A stretch of DNA of 64,000 nt from Halomonas sp. HL-48 (GCF_001314875.1 NZ_LJZS01000001.1:62001-126000), one strand, 5' to 3'. Shown: positions 38,178 through 45,247, counted from the stretch's first letter. A program made the numbers and translations. Notes: generated from the letters alone by a model not told the origin.

Positions 38178-38234
38178 CGGCAGGAAGTCGCGCCATCTGG
38201 CGCATTTGCTTGTAACACCAAAAGGAGAAGCCGC

Positions 38235-38486
38235 ATGTCTCAACACGAAGCGAAACGGCGTTTACTGAGCCGCCTTAGCCGCCAGTTCGGCTATACCGCC
38301 CCGGCGCTTGCGCTGGTCGCGGGTGGTCTGGCCTTTCAGGCCCAGGCCGACGAACCCACCGAAGGGTTCACCTCGATGCAGGAAGCCCCCATGATGCTGG
38401 CGGAAGGCGGAGCTGAAGGCAACGACGAAGAAGAAATGGAAGGTGAAGGAGAAGCGGAAGGCGAAGGCGGTGCCGAAGCCGGTTAA
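38235..38486 (+). CDS. Small exported acidic peptide, candidate ligase substrate (paralogue 1)
   Basis: An 83-residue protein of unknown family. A basic N-terminus (KRRLLSRLSR) leads into the hydrophobic segment FGYTAPALALVAGGLAFQAQA, split here at residues 18-31 and 32-38. AQA followed by Asp39 looks like a signal peptidase I site, and LVAGG also resembles a double-glycine leader end. The tail (53-83) is almost only Glu, Gly and Ala (EMEGEGEAEGEGGAEAG), with no Lys, Ser, Thr or Cys. It lies 57 bases after the ligase gene behind AAAGGAG. A paralogue with the same hydrophobic motif lies at 45248-45550. Function unknown; substrate status is inferred from context. Confidence 0.8.
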   Translation: MSQHEAKRRLLSRLSRQFGYTAPALALVAGGLAFQAQADEPTEGFTSMQEAPMMLAEGGAEGNDEEEMEGEGEAEGEGGAEAG

Positions 38487-38517
38487 CACCGGCCTTGCCC
38501 GCTAAGATAACTGCTTC

Positions 38518-38541
38518 TGTGCCGGTGTACGCACCGGCACA
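38518..38541 (+). other. Stable RNA hairpin after the acidic peptide gene
   Basis: A perfect 10-bp stem, TGTGCCGGTG (38518-38527) and CACCGGCACA (38532-38541), is closed by a TACG tetraloop of the UNCG type. There is no U tract. It sits between the peptide gene and the DinB gene, so it may protect the upstream mRNA or reduce read-through. Confidence 0.7.
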
Positions 38542-38563
38542 CTTCACCGGGAGGCTAATGACC

Positions 38564-39136
38564 ATGTCGACATCATCACTGTCGCCACTGATAGACGAAA
38601 ACGTGCAAACGCTCGCGCAGCTCGCCCAACTGCTGGGCCGCGTCTCGACACACGACTACCAGCGCCCGCTTGGCGCCAAGGGTACCCAGTCCCTAGGCAA
38701 GCACGTCCGCCATATTCTCGAGCACTACCAGACGCTGCTGGATGCCTGCGCGATGGCTCCTACTCAAGCGATCTTCGACTATGAAAATCGCCCGCGGGAA
38801 GCGGCGCTGGAAACCCAGCCAGGCTATGCGGGTGAGCGTACTGAAGCGCTGCAGGCGGGGCTCAAGGCATTAGCAACCATGCCCCACGATGCTGCCCTGA
38901 CGCTGAGCTATCCGGTTGAGGTGGATGACGCCGACGGTTCGGTAGCCCTGCCCACCAGCCTGGGGCGGGAACTGGCGTTTTTAACCAGCCACAGCATTCA
39001 CCATATGGCGCTGCTGGGCACGCTCTGCGAACAGCTGGGCATTGCGCTGCCCGAGCACTTCGGCGTTCATCCATCGACGCTGCGCTACTGGGCACGACAG
39101 ACTAATCATCACGACCGCGCGGCGGCGTCTGCCTGA
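38564..39136 (+). CDS. DinB-family (DinB_2-like) protein
   Basis: A 190-residue four-helix-bundle protein of the DinB superfamily. The three metal-ligand histidines are suggested by GKHVRHILEHYQ (about residue 45) and SHSIHHMALLG (about 145). DinB-like domains include metal-dependent thiol S-transferases and the N-terminal part of EgtB; many have no known substrate. CGGGAGG precedes two close ATGs (38558 and 38564), and I prefer 38564 for spacing. It is the third gene of the ligase-peptide group, but a hairpin separates it. Its end overlaps the opposing gene by 35 bases. Confidence 0.7.
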   Translation: MSTSSLSPLIDENVQTLAQLAQLLGRVSTHDYQRPLGAKGTQSLGKHVRHILEHYQTLLDACAMAPTQAIFDYENRPREAALETQPGYAGERTEALQAGLKALATMPHDAALTLSYPVEVDDADGSVALPTSLGRELAFLTSHSIHHMALLGTLCEQLGIALPEHFGVHPSTLRYWARQTNHHDRAAASA

Positions 39137-39926
39137 GGGGCTGCAAAAGCATACGATCCAGACGCAGCTCCCTGGCATCACGAAAGTCCTCGATGCCGAT
39201 CGTCATCCCCAGATGGCCCTTTTCCGGCTGGTCACGATAGGTGCCGAACAGCTTGTCCCACCAGGGCAGGTTGAAGCCGAAGTTGCTGTCGGTTTCGCGG
39301 CGTATGATGGAGTGATGAACGCGGTGCATATCCGGCGTCACCACCAGCCAGCGCAGTCGACGATCCAGTTTGCGCGGCAGGCGGACGTTGCCATGATTGA
39401 ACATCGACGTGGCGTTCAAGAGCACTTCAAACAGTAGCACCGCAACAGCGGGTGCGCCCAGCAGCACCACCACCGCCATCTTGATCGCCATCGACAGCAC
39501 GATTTCCAGCGGGTGAAAGCGCAGCCCGGTGGTGACATCGAACTCCAGGTCGGCATGGTGCATACGGTGCAACCGCCACAGCCACGGCACCGCATGAAAC
39601 AGGCGATGCTGAAAGTAGATGGCCACATCCAGCACCAGCACGGATACCACCACTGCCAGCCAGGCCGGCAGCGCGAAAACGTTAAACAGCCCCCACCCCT
39701 GCTCAGCGGCCAGCAGGGCCGTACCCACCGCCGCCAGCGGAAACGCCACGCGCACCGCCAGCGTATCTATCATTACAATCAGCAAGTTGCTCGGCCAGCG
39801 TTGCCCACGGCCGATACGCTGAGGTCGCCGCTGCGCCATCACCTCCCACCCGGCCATGGTCAGCAGCACCGCCACAAAGGCCGTCCCGCGAATCAGCGGC
39901 TCGAAGTCTAAAAGCAGTTCGTGCAT
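39102..39926 (-). CDS. Sterol desaturase/fatty acid hydroxylase superfamily protein
   Basis: A 274-residue membrane di-iron protein. The histidine clusters are HRLFH, HRMHH, and MHRVHHSIIRRE near residue 210, placed between membrane helices as in the family. Substrates range from sterols and carotenoids to lipids, so none is assigned. GAGGAGG fixes the start at 39926. It follows the ArsR-rhodanese gene by 14 bases and is probably co-transcribed and controlled by the same operator. Confidence 0.85.
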   Translation of the reverse strand: MHELLLDFEPLIRGTAFVAVLLTMAGWEVMAQRRPQRIGRGQRWPSNLLIVMIDTLAVRVAFPLAAVGTALLAAEQGWGLFNVFALPAWLAVVVSVLVLDVAIYFQHRLFHAVPWLWRLHRMHHADLEFDVTTGLRFHPLEIVLSMAIKMAVVVLLGAPAVAVLLFEVLLNATSMFNHGNVRLPRKLDRRLRWLVVTPDMHRVHHSIIRRETDSNFGFNLPWWDKLFGTYRDQPEKGHLGMTIGIEDFRDARELRLDRMLLQPLRQTPPRGRDD

Positions 39927-39940
39927 GGCAACGCCTCCTC

Positions 39941-40597
39941 TTACCCCAGCGGTAATCCCGCCGCTTTCCACTCGGGGAAACCTTCGGCAAACCGCCTGAC
40001 CTGAAAGCCGCGTTCACGCAGCCACATCACGGCTTCATGGGAAAGCGCGCAGTAAGGGCCCCGGCAATACGCCACGATCTCGCGATCACGAGGCAGTTGA
40101 TCCAGCATGCTTTCCAGCGATGCCAGCGGGATATTCAGCGCCTCGGGCAGGTGGCCCGCGGCGTACTCCTCTTCAGGCCGCACATCCAGCAACACCACCT
40201 CGCCGCGCTCGAGCCCGGCCAGCAGTTCCTGCCGTGAAACGGCTTTCATCGCCCCGCCTGCGTCGTCGTCGGCGAACAGCTGACTGACCAGACGCTCCAT
40301 TTCCGCCAGATTGGTTTCGGCTACCTGGCGCAGCAGGCTCATCAGGGTGACGATGCGCTCATCGGTGAGGCGATAAATCATCTGCGTGCCCGAACGGCTG
40401 GCGGTCACCAACCCCGCCCGACGCAGATGTTGGAGGTGTTGGGAGGCGTTGCCCACGGTGAGGTTGGTTTTGCTGGCCAGGCTTTCCACTGGCGCGTCCA
40501 TCTGTGCCAGGCGTTCCAACAGGGCCAGCCGGTGGCCATTACCCACGGCCCGGGCCACCTGGGCCAGGGTATCGAGTACGTCCTGTTGCGATGTCAT
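39941..40597 (-). CDS. ArsR-family regulator fused to a rhodanese domain
   Basis: A 218-residue protein. An N-terminal ArsR winged helix (about 10-95, ASKTNLTVGNASQHLQHLRR) is followed by a C-terminal rhodanese domain (about 115-215) with the catalytic cysteine in VAYCRGPYCALSHEA. Fusions of this kind (compare SqrR/BigR-like sulfur regulators) are thought to respond to sulfane sulfur, and CRGPYC could be the sensor. GGGAGC supports the start at 40597. It is divergent from a DsrE gene, with a strong dyad in between. Confidence 0.9.
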   Translation of the reverse strand: MTSQQDVLDTLAQVARAVGNGHRLALLERLAQMDAPVESLASKTNLTVGNASQHLQHLRRAGLVTASRSGTQMIYRLTDERIVTLMSLLRQVAETNLAEMERLVSQLFADDDAGGAMKAVSRQELLAGLERGEVVLLDVRPEEEYAAGHLPEALNIPLASLESMLDQLPRDREIVAYCRGPYCALSHEAVMWLRERGFQVRRFAEGFPEWKAAGLPLG

Positions 40598-40640
40598 CGT
40601 GTCTGCTCCCTGGATTTTCGTCGCGTTCAAGCTTGACAGC

Positions 40641-40692
40641 TAATAAGTTTATTACTCAGTATAAAAATCATTCTATTGATTAATAGAATGAT
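40641..40692. promoter_or_regulatory. Operator region of the ArsR-rhodanese regulator
   Basis: Two dyads lie in the divergent gap. TAATAA-GT-TTATTA spans 40641-40654. A longer perfect one has 10-base arms ATCATTCTAT (40667-40676) and ATAGAATGAT (40683-40692) around six bases. AT-rich arms of about this size are typical ArsR sites. TTGACA at 40633 and TATAAA at 40660 may be promoter parts, but their spacing is not canonical. Confidence 0.75.
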
Positions 40693-40709
40693 GCTCAAGG
40701 AGAACCGCT

Positions 40710-41054
40710 ATGCAAACATTAATCATCATTAACGACCCACCCTATGGCACCGAGCGACTCTATAACGGCCTACGCTTAGCCCATGCACTACTCAAACGCG
40801 AAGCAGGCGTATGCGTGTTTCTCATGGGCGATGCGGTCTCGGGCGCCAAAGGAGGCCAGAAGACGCCGGACGGCTTCTACAACGCCGAGCGCATGGTCAA
40901 ACGCGTGATCAATAAGGGTCGCGTGCTGCTATGTGGCACCTGCATGGATGCCCGGGGAATCACCGAGGAGGTGGTGGTCAAGGGTGCCGAGCGCAGCACC
41001 ATGGATGAACTCGCCGAGCTTACCGAGCAGGCCGATAAAGTACTGGTCTTTTAG
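40710..41054 (+). CDS. DsrE/YchN-family sulfur-relay protein
   Basis: A 114-residue cytoplasmic protein of the DsrE/F fold: LIIINDPPYGTERLYNGLRL at the start, then VFLMGDAVSGAK, and LLCGTCMDARG with two cysteines near residue 75. DsrE-type proteins carry persulfides between sulfur enzymes. AAGGAG precedes the ATG. It is divergent from, and probably repressed by, the ArsR-rhodanese protein, which fits a sulfane-sulfur response. Confidence 0.87.
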   Translation: MQTLIIINDPPYGTERLYNGLRLAHALLKREAGVCVFLMGDAVSGAKGGQKTPDGFYNAERMVKRVINKGRVLLCGTCMDARGITEEVVVKGAERSTMDELAELTEQADKVLVF

Positions 41055-41125
41055 CTTTTTCTGTAACAATCACTTGTCTACTCAAGACATGAAAACGCTG
41101 GTTGCCAAAAAATGTAGGTTGGGTC

Positions 41126-41152
41126 TGTAAGGCGTTTGCGATAGCGGTCACT
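41126..41152 (+). promoter_or_regulatory. Putative ECF-sigma promoter, site B
   Basis: TGTAAG (41126-41131), 13 bases, then CGGTCACT (41145-41152), 36 bases before the DUF302 start. It matches sites A and C in both boxes and in spacing. Confidence 0.65.
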
Positions 41153-41188
41153 TACCTACGGTAACGCCACTACATAGCCGAGGTTTTC

Positions 41189-41707
41189 ATGTCTTACCTA
41201 CCTATTCATGCGCATCGATTTATCGTCGCGAGCCTCTGGGTGCTTGCCACCCTCGCGCTAGTGATAAGCCACTCTGCCAATGCCGAGGAGCCGATCCAAT
41301 GGCCGCAGGAAGGCTGGAACGTAGTGATTACCGATAAAGCCTATGCCGATTTGGTTGAAGACCTGCGCAGCGCTGTCGCCGAGAACGACATGATCGTGGT
41401 GACCGAAGCCAGTCCAACCGACGCCGCCGCCCAGCGCGGCGAGACAATTCCCGGCAATCGGGTCATCGGCGTGTTCCGTAACGATTTTGCCATACGCATT
41501 ATCCGCGAAAGCGTCCCCGCCATGATTGAAGCACCACTGCGCTTTTACGTAACCGAAGATGACGCAGAAAGCGCCACGCTGTCCTGGAAGACGCCCAGCG
41601 CTGTCTTCGCTCCCTACGGGCAGAATGACGATGATGAATTGGCGGCTATTGCCAGTGAACTGGACGAGCTGTTCACGCGCATCGCTAACCACGCAACCGA
41701 TCAATAA
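41189..41707 (+). CDS. Exported DUF302-family protein
   Basis: A 172-residue protein with an N-terminal signal peptide (FIVASLWVLATLALVISHS, cleavage likely after ANA at about residue 32). The mature part resembles DUF302: NRVIGVFRNDFAIRII, then APLRFYVTEDD. DUF302 proteins have no proven function. It stands alone behind a promoter element shared with the ligase and doxX operons, so it is probably in the same ECF regulon. A second DUF302 protein lies at 57020-57481. Confidence 0.75.
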   Translation: MSYLPIHAHRFIVASLWVLATLALVISHSANAEEPIQWPQEGWNVVITDKAYADLVEDLRSAVAENDMIVVTEASPTDAAAQRGETIPGNRVIGVFRNDFAIRIIRESVPAMIEAPLRFYVTEDDAESATLSWKTPSAVFAPYGQNDDDELAAIASELDELFTRIANHATDQ

Positions 41708-41769
41708 GAGCCATCAGTCGATCATCCCATTGCGCCTAGGCGCAATGGGATGACCGGCGTCTGACGCGG

Positions 41770-42807
41770 CTAGCAGCTTGCCGCTGCTGGCTCATCCATC
41801 AAGCGATAAACCGTCATGACCTCAGTCTCGACAGGCGGTTCGATGACTGCCTGATAAAAGGACGATAACGAACGGATCTGGTCGTCGGGTTCAGCAAAAT
41901 GCGGCAGTAGCCGAACCTTGTCCAGTAGGCCTCCCCCCTGCTCTTCAATGACACCTCTTGTGACCAGCATGTCCTCTAGCTGTTCGATGCCCGGCTCGAC
42001 ACCCTCGACGCTCTTGAAGACCTGAAAGTAGCTGTTCCCTTGTTCGTCTTCCCCCACCTTGATGGGGTGGTCGATGATATTGACCTGGGTATTGGTGGGC
42101 ACTTCATCAAAGACGGATTCGATATCCTCAGGGTACATGCGGATACAGCCACGGCTGGCCCGCATGCCGATACCGTCGGGCTGGTTCGTGCCGTGAATCA
42201 GATAGCCGGGGATATCCAGCAGGATGGCGTACTCGCCGAGCGGGTTATCGGGACCGGGGGGCACGACCTCAGGCGGGGGATCACCCCGCTCGGCCGCTTC
42301 CTCGCGCATCGAACTGGGTGGATACCAGGCTGGCTGTTCCAACCGCATGGTAGTTTGGGTAATGCCCAACGGCGTATCGTAGCCCTCTCGCCCAATGCCG
42401 ATGGGGTAGGTCGCCACGCGCGACGGCTGCCCTTCGTCCGTCTCGGGATAATAATAGAGCCTCAACTCGGCAATATTAATCACCACACCCTTGCGCTCGA
42501 CGTCTGGCAGAATATGCCGTCGTGGAATGGTCACCGACGTTCCTTCGCCGGGCACCCAAATACTGACTTCCGGGTTGGCGGAGCGGATCTCCTCGTAGCC
42601 AACCTTATGTTCCCGGGCGATATCCAGCAGCGTGTCGTCTTTATTTGCAATAACTTCATAGTCCTGGCCAATGAAATCACCCCTCGTTGGCACTGGATAA
42701 TATCCCTCCGCCGCCGGATCCTGTTGTGCCTTGACCAATCCGGGAAGCATTAACGCTCCCATCATCAAGGCGGCATGCGTTCGCTTGGGTGTTAACACTC
42801 GACTCAT
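41770..42807 (-). CDS. Periplasmic L,D-transpeptidase with LysM (YkuD/ErfK family)
   Basis: A 345-residue enzyme. A signal peptide (ALMMGALMLPGLVKA) leads to a LysM-like segment (DYEVIANKDDTLLDIAREHK). The YkuD domain follows, with its active site HGTNQPDGIGMRASRGCIRM giving the catalytic cysteine and HGT histidine. Family members attach Braun-type lipoproteins to peptidoglycan or make 3-3 crosslinks. The start at 42807 fits the signal peptide; in-frame codons upstream to 42900 are not part of it. It ends with PAAASC. Confidence 0.9.
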   Translation of the reverse strand: MSRVLTPKRTHAALMMGALMLPGLVKAQQDPAAEGYYPVPTRGDFIGQDYEVIANKDDTLLDIAREHKVGYEEIRSANPEVSIWVPGEGTSVTIPRRHILPDVERKGVVINIAELRLYYYPETDEGQPSRVATYPIGIGREGYDTPLGITQTTMRLEQPAWYPPSSMREEAAERGDPPPEVVPPGPDNPLGEYAILLDIPGYLIHGTNQPDGIGMRASRGCIRMYPEDIESVFDEVPTNTQVNIIDHPIKVGEDEQGNSYFQVFKSVEGVEPGIEQLEDMLVTRGVIEEQGGGLLDKVRLLPHFAEPDDQIRSLSSFYQAVIEPPVETEVMTVYRLMDEPAAASC

Positions 42808-43018
42808 GGGGCTTCTTTTCTCGTCATTGGTGTAAGGCACTCGGACCGCAGCATCATCAATCGCGTAGCGCCCCGAATTAGGGTCAAAACCACTCGCCAT
42901 GCGTTGGTGAGATGTTCGGTCAAAACTTTACAATTTTTTTCACCGAGTTCCGCTATCTGGATGTTTGAAATTGATCATTGTCATTTTTGGACCGACTGTT
43001 CCATAATCAAGGAGCACA

Positions 43019-43042
43019 ATGCAGCCAGGCTGCATCGACTGA
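43019..43042 (+). CDS. Possible seven-codon leader peptide MQPGCID
   Basis: AAGGAG (43009-43014) precedes an ATG at 43019 and a TGA at 43040. The coding stretch overlaps the palindrome ATGCAGCCAGGCTGCAT and is followed by TTTTTT at 43044. This looks like a small translated leader or attenuator ahead of the AhpD-like gene, 27 bases further on. It may be chance. Confidence 0.35.
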   Translation: MQPGCID

Positions 43043-43068
43043 TTTTTTATCGATCCAAGGAGAGCGAA

Positions 43069-43626
43069 ATGGCCGATTTTCCATTACATACCGCCGAGAG
43101 CGCCCCCGAAGCAGCGCAAGCGAACCTGAAAGCCGCCGAAAATAAAATGGGCTTCCTGCCCAATATCTTTGCCAAGATGGCCGAAGCGCCGACACTTCTC
43201 GAAGCGTACATGACGCTTGACGGCATCTATGCCAAGACCAGCCTGAGCCCGGTGGAACAGCAGGCGGCTCTGCTCGCTATCAGCGCCGATAACCACTGTG
43301 CGTTCTGCGTCGCGGCGCATACCGGCGGCATTAAAAAAGCTGGCGCGGACGACGAGATCGTCAAGGATCTGCGCGACCGCAAGACGCCCAACGATGCCAA
43401 ACTGGCCGCCGTGACGCGCTTTGCACGCCACTTGAATGCTCAGCGTGGCTGGGCTGAGCAAACCGAGCTGGATGCCTTTATTGAAGCGGGCTTCACCCAT
43501 CAGCAGGTGCTAGAGCTGGTCATTGCCTGTGCGCTGAAAACGCTCTCGAACTACACCAACCACATTGCCGGCACACCGCTCAACGAAGAGCTCAAGCCGC
43601 TTGCGTGGGAAGCACCCGCGTCATAA
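43069..43626 (+). CDS. Carboxymuconolactone decarboxylase/AhpD-like alkylhydroperoxidase
   Basis: A 185-residue all-helical protein with the AhpD core motif CAFCVAAHT (CxxC plus His) near residues 82-90, so it is probably a peroxidase rather than a true decarboxylase. The N-terminal segment NKMGFLPNIFAKMAEAP is typical of this group. AAGGAGAG precedes the ATG at 43069. It is followed within 60 bases by an EthD-family gene, so the two may be co-transcribed. Confidence 0.87.
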   Translation: MADFPLHTAESAPEAAQANLKAAENKMGFLPNIFAKMAEAPTLLEAYMTLDGIYAKTSLSPVEQQAALLAISADNHCAFCVAAHTGGIKKAGADDEIVKDLRDRKTPNDAKLAAVTRFARHLNAQRGWAEQTELDAFIEAGFTHQQVLELVIACALKTLSNYTNHIAGTPLNEELKPLAWEAPAS

Positions 43627-43685
43627 ACCGCGTTGACTTGTGGTCGCGAATGCGGCCACAGGCTTATTTTCAGCTGGAGAAATTG

Positions 43686-43994
43686 ATGATTGACGTCATG
43701 GTTGCCTACCCGAACACCGACACGCTGTCTTTTGACGATGACTACTATTTGGACAAACACGCGCCCCTGGTAAATTCACTGCTTGGCGAGCGTGGCCTGC
43801 GCTATCTTCGTGTGCACCGCCAGATCGATCCTCAAGCGCCCTATCACTTGGTGGCGCACTTGGGGTTTGAATCGGTTCAACGCTTTGAAGCGGCGTTTGC
43901 AGAGGTCGGCGATGAGTTGCTGGCCGATATCGCTAACTTCACCAATGTAGAGCCTGTGCTACAAGCAAACGACGTTATCGACACGCCAGTCTAG
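43686..43994 (+). CDS. EthD-family (dimeric alpha/beta barrel) protein
   Basis: A 102-residue protein starting MIDVMVAYPNTDTLSFDDDY, with the family pattern YYLDKHAPLV and VAHLGFESVQRFEAAF. EthD was found in ether-degradation clusters, but most members have no known reaction. GGAG six bases upstream fixes the ATG at 43686; a longer frame from 43605 lacks a ribosome site and overlaps the AhpD-like gene. The stop codon lies inside a 24-base palindrome. Confidence 0.8.
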   Translation: MIDVMVAYPNTDTLSFDDDYYLDKHAPLVNSLLGERGLRYLRVHRQIDPQAPYHLVAHLGFESVQRFEAAFAEVGDELLADIANFTNVEPVLQANDVIDTPV

Positions 43995-44004
43995 ACTGGC
44001 GTGT
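43981..44004. repeat. 24-base perfect palindrome at the end of the EthD gene
   Basis: Twelve-base arms ACACGCCAGTCT and AGACTGGCGTGT meet with no spacer. It includes the EthD stop codon and lies 46 bases before the sigma factor start. There is no U tract, so it may be a terminator without one, an operator for the sigma gene or an mRNA end. Confidence 0.6.
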
Positions 44005-44049
44005 AGGCCTGGATAATTATGTCATTAGATTTTGTCGTTGAGGATTAAC

Positions 44050-44616
44050 GTGATAACCGCCACGCGCTCACCCGATGAACATATAGCGGCGCTACGACCA
44101 AAGCTTGTCGCCTTTGCTCGCTTACAGCTTCGCGATAACACCGCTGCCGAAGATACCGTGCAGGACACGCTGGTCACCGCACTGGAAAAGCAAGATACCT
44201 TTGCCGGGCGTTCCGCGTTTGAAACCTGGGTATTCGGCATCCTCAAAAACAAGATACTCGAAAGACTCCGCCAGCAAGGTCGTTACGTGGCGTGGCAGAG
44301 TGATGATCAGAGCGACGAAGACGCGCTGGACAGCCTGTTTCAGGACAACGGTCGATGGCAGGCGACGACGCGACCCAAGCCCTGGGGCGACCCCGATCAA
44401 GTGCTCGAAAACAAGGCTTTCTGGAAAGTGCTGGACACCTGCCTGATCGCATTACCTGACAATACCGCCCGCGTGTTCACGATGCGTGAACTGATGGGGC
44501 TTTCAACGCCCGAGATATGTGACGTTCTTGAGATCACCGAGGCCAACTGCTGGGTCATCCTGCACCGTGCGCGGCTGAAGCTTCGACACTGTATCGAGAA
44601 AGGCTGGTTAGCCTGA
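44050..44616 (+). CDS. ECF-type RNA polymerase sigma factor
   Basis: A 188-residue sigma-70 family factor with only regions 2 and 4. Region 2 includes AAEDTVQDTLVTALEK and FETWVFGILKNKILERLRQQ. Region 4 ends with MGLSTPEICDVLEITEANCW and RARLKLRHCIE. The GTG at 44050 has TTGAGG at good distance. A zinc-finger anti-sigma gene lies about 1 kb downstream, after doxX and the acidic peptide. It probably reads the TGTAAR-N13-CGRYCACT promoters found here at three places. Confidence 0.9.
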   Translation: MITATRSPDEHIAALRPKLVAFARLQLRDNTAAEDTVQDTLVTALEKQDTFAGRSAFETWVFGILKNKILERLRQQGRYVAWQSDDQSDEDALDSLFQDNGRWQATTRPKPWGDPDQVLENKAFWKVLDTCLIALPDNTARVFTMRELMGLSTPEICDVLEITEANCWVILHRARLKLRHCIEKGWLA

Positions 44617-44650
44617 CGTTTCCCCTCCCCCTCGAAAATATTCTATCCAC

Positions 44651-44677
44651 TGTAAAGTTTTACCTCTCTCGACCACT
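44651..44677 (+). promoter_or_regulatory. Putative ECF-sigma promoter, site C
   Basis: TGTAAA (44651-44656), 13 bases, then CGACCACT (44670-44677). The -10 box is identical to that of site A. It lies between the sigma gene and doxX and would drive doxX, the acidic peptide, the anti-sigma gene and the DUF3047 gene. Confidence 0.7.
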
Positions 44678-44773
44678 AAGACCTGTAAAGCACTGGTTGA
44701 TAGCTTTTAAAGGCAAGAGCCAACAATAGTTAAGAAGCCAGTGAAAACTGGCATTGGGGGAGGAGACAATCAA

Positions 44774-45205
44774 ATGCAAAACGATATGACAATACACTCC
44801 ATGGAGGCTTCTGGAATAGAACGCCATGCGCACTGGTTATTGCGCCTGGGCCTGGCCAGTGTCTTTATTTTCATGGGAATCGACAAATTCATGGGCTCGG
44901 GTGTGGCTGCGTTTTCGGCCATGATGAACCTACCGGTCGCTCTTGGCGCTCTCGTCGCCCTGGGTGAGATCGGTACCGGTTTGCTTGTCGTCCTGGGTGG
45001 GCTGATGAAGGGTCGCTTGGGCGATGTCGTGACTCGCCTGGGAGCGCTAGGCATGGTGCCCATCCTGCTCGGCGCCATCTTCATGGTGCACTGGGGGCAA
45101 TGGCACTTCATGGCCACATCTTCTCATCCTTTAGGAGGCATGATGTTTCAGGTGACGCTGGCGATGGTGGCTATTTATTTGCTCGCCAAAGGTAATAGCG
45201 CTTAA
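44774..45205 (+). CDS. DoxX-family membrane protein
   Basis: A 143-residue protein with four membrane helices: WLLRLGLASVFIFMGIDKF, VALGALVALGEIGTGLLVVL, LGALGMVPILLGAIFMVHWG, and a last helix near the C-terminus. DoxX proteins take part in quinone-linked or thiol redox reactions, but most are uncharacterised. GGGGGAGGAG precedes the ATG at 44774. Gene order sigma-doxX-peptide-anti-sigma resembles other ECF-controlled DoxX operons (for example bufferin operons), but the DUF692 and DUF2063 genes of those are absent. Confidence 0.85.
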   Translation: MQNDMTIHSMEASGIERHAHWLLRLGLASVFIFMGIDKFMGSGVAAFSAMMNLPVALGALVALGEIGTGLLVVLGGLMKGRLGDVVTRLGALGMVPILLGAIFMVHWGQWHFMATSSHPLGGMMFQVTLAMVAIYLLAKGNSA

Positions 45206-45247
45206 CAACTTAACCTACTAAATCTATGCCTTTGTAAAGGAGGCTTT

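Noticed and set aside
35886-38486. A classical graspetide (microviridin-like) system
   Set aside because: Graspetide ligases join Asp/Glu to Ser, Thr or Lys in the core. The acidic tail (residues 53-83) of the adjacent peptide has none of these acceptors, and the ligase motifs match the TTL branch better.
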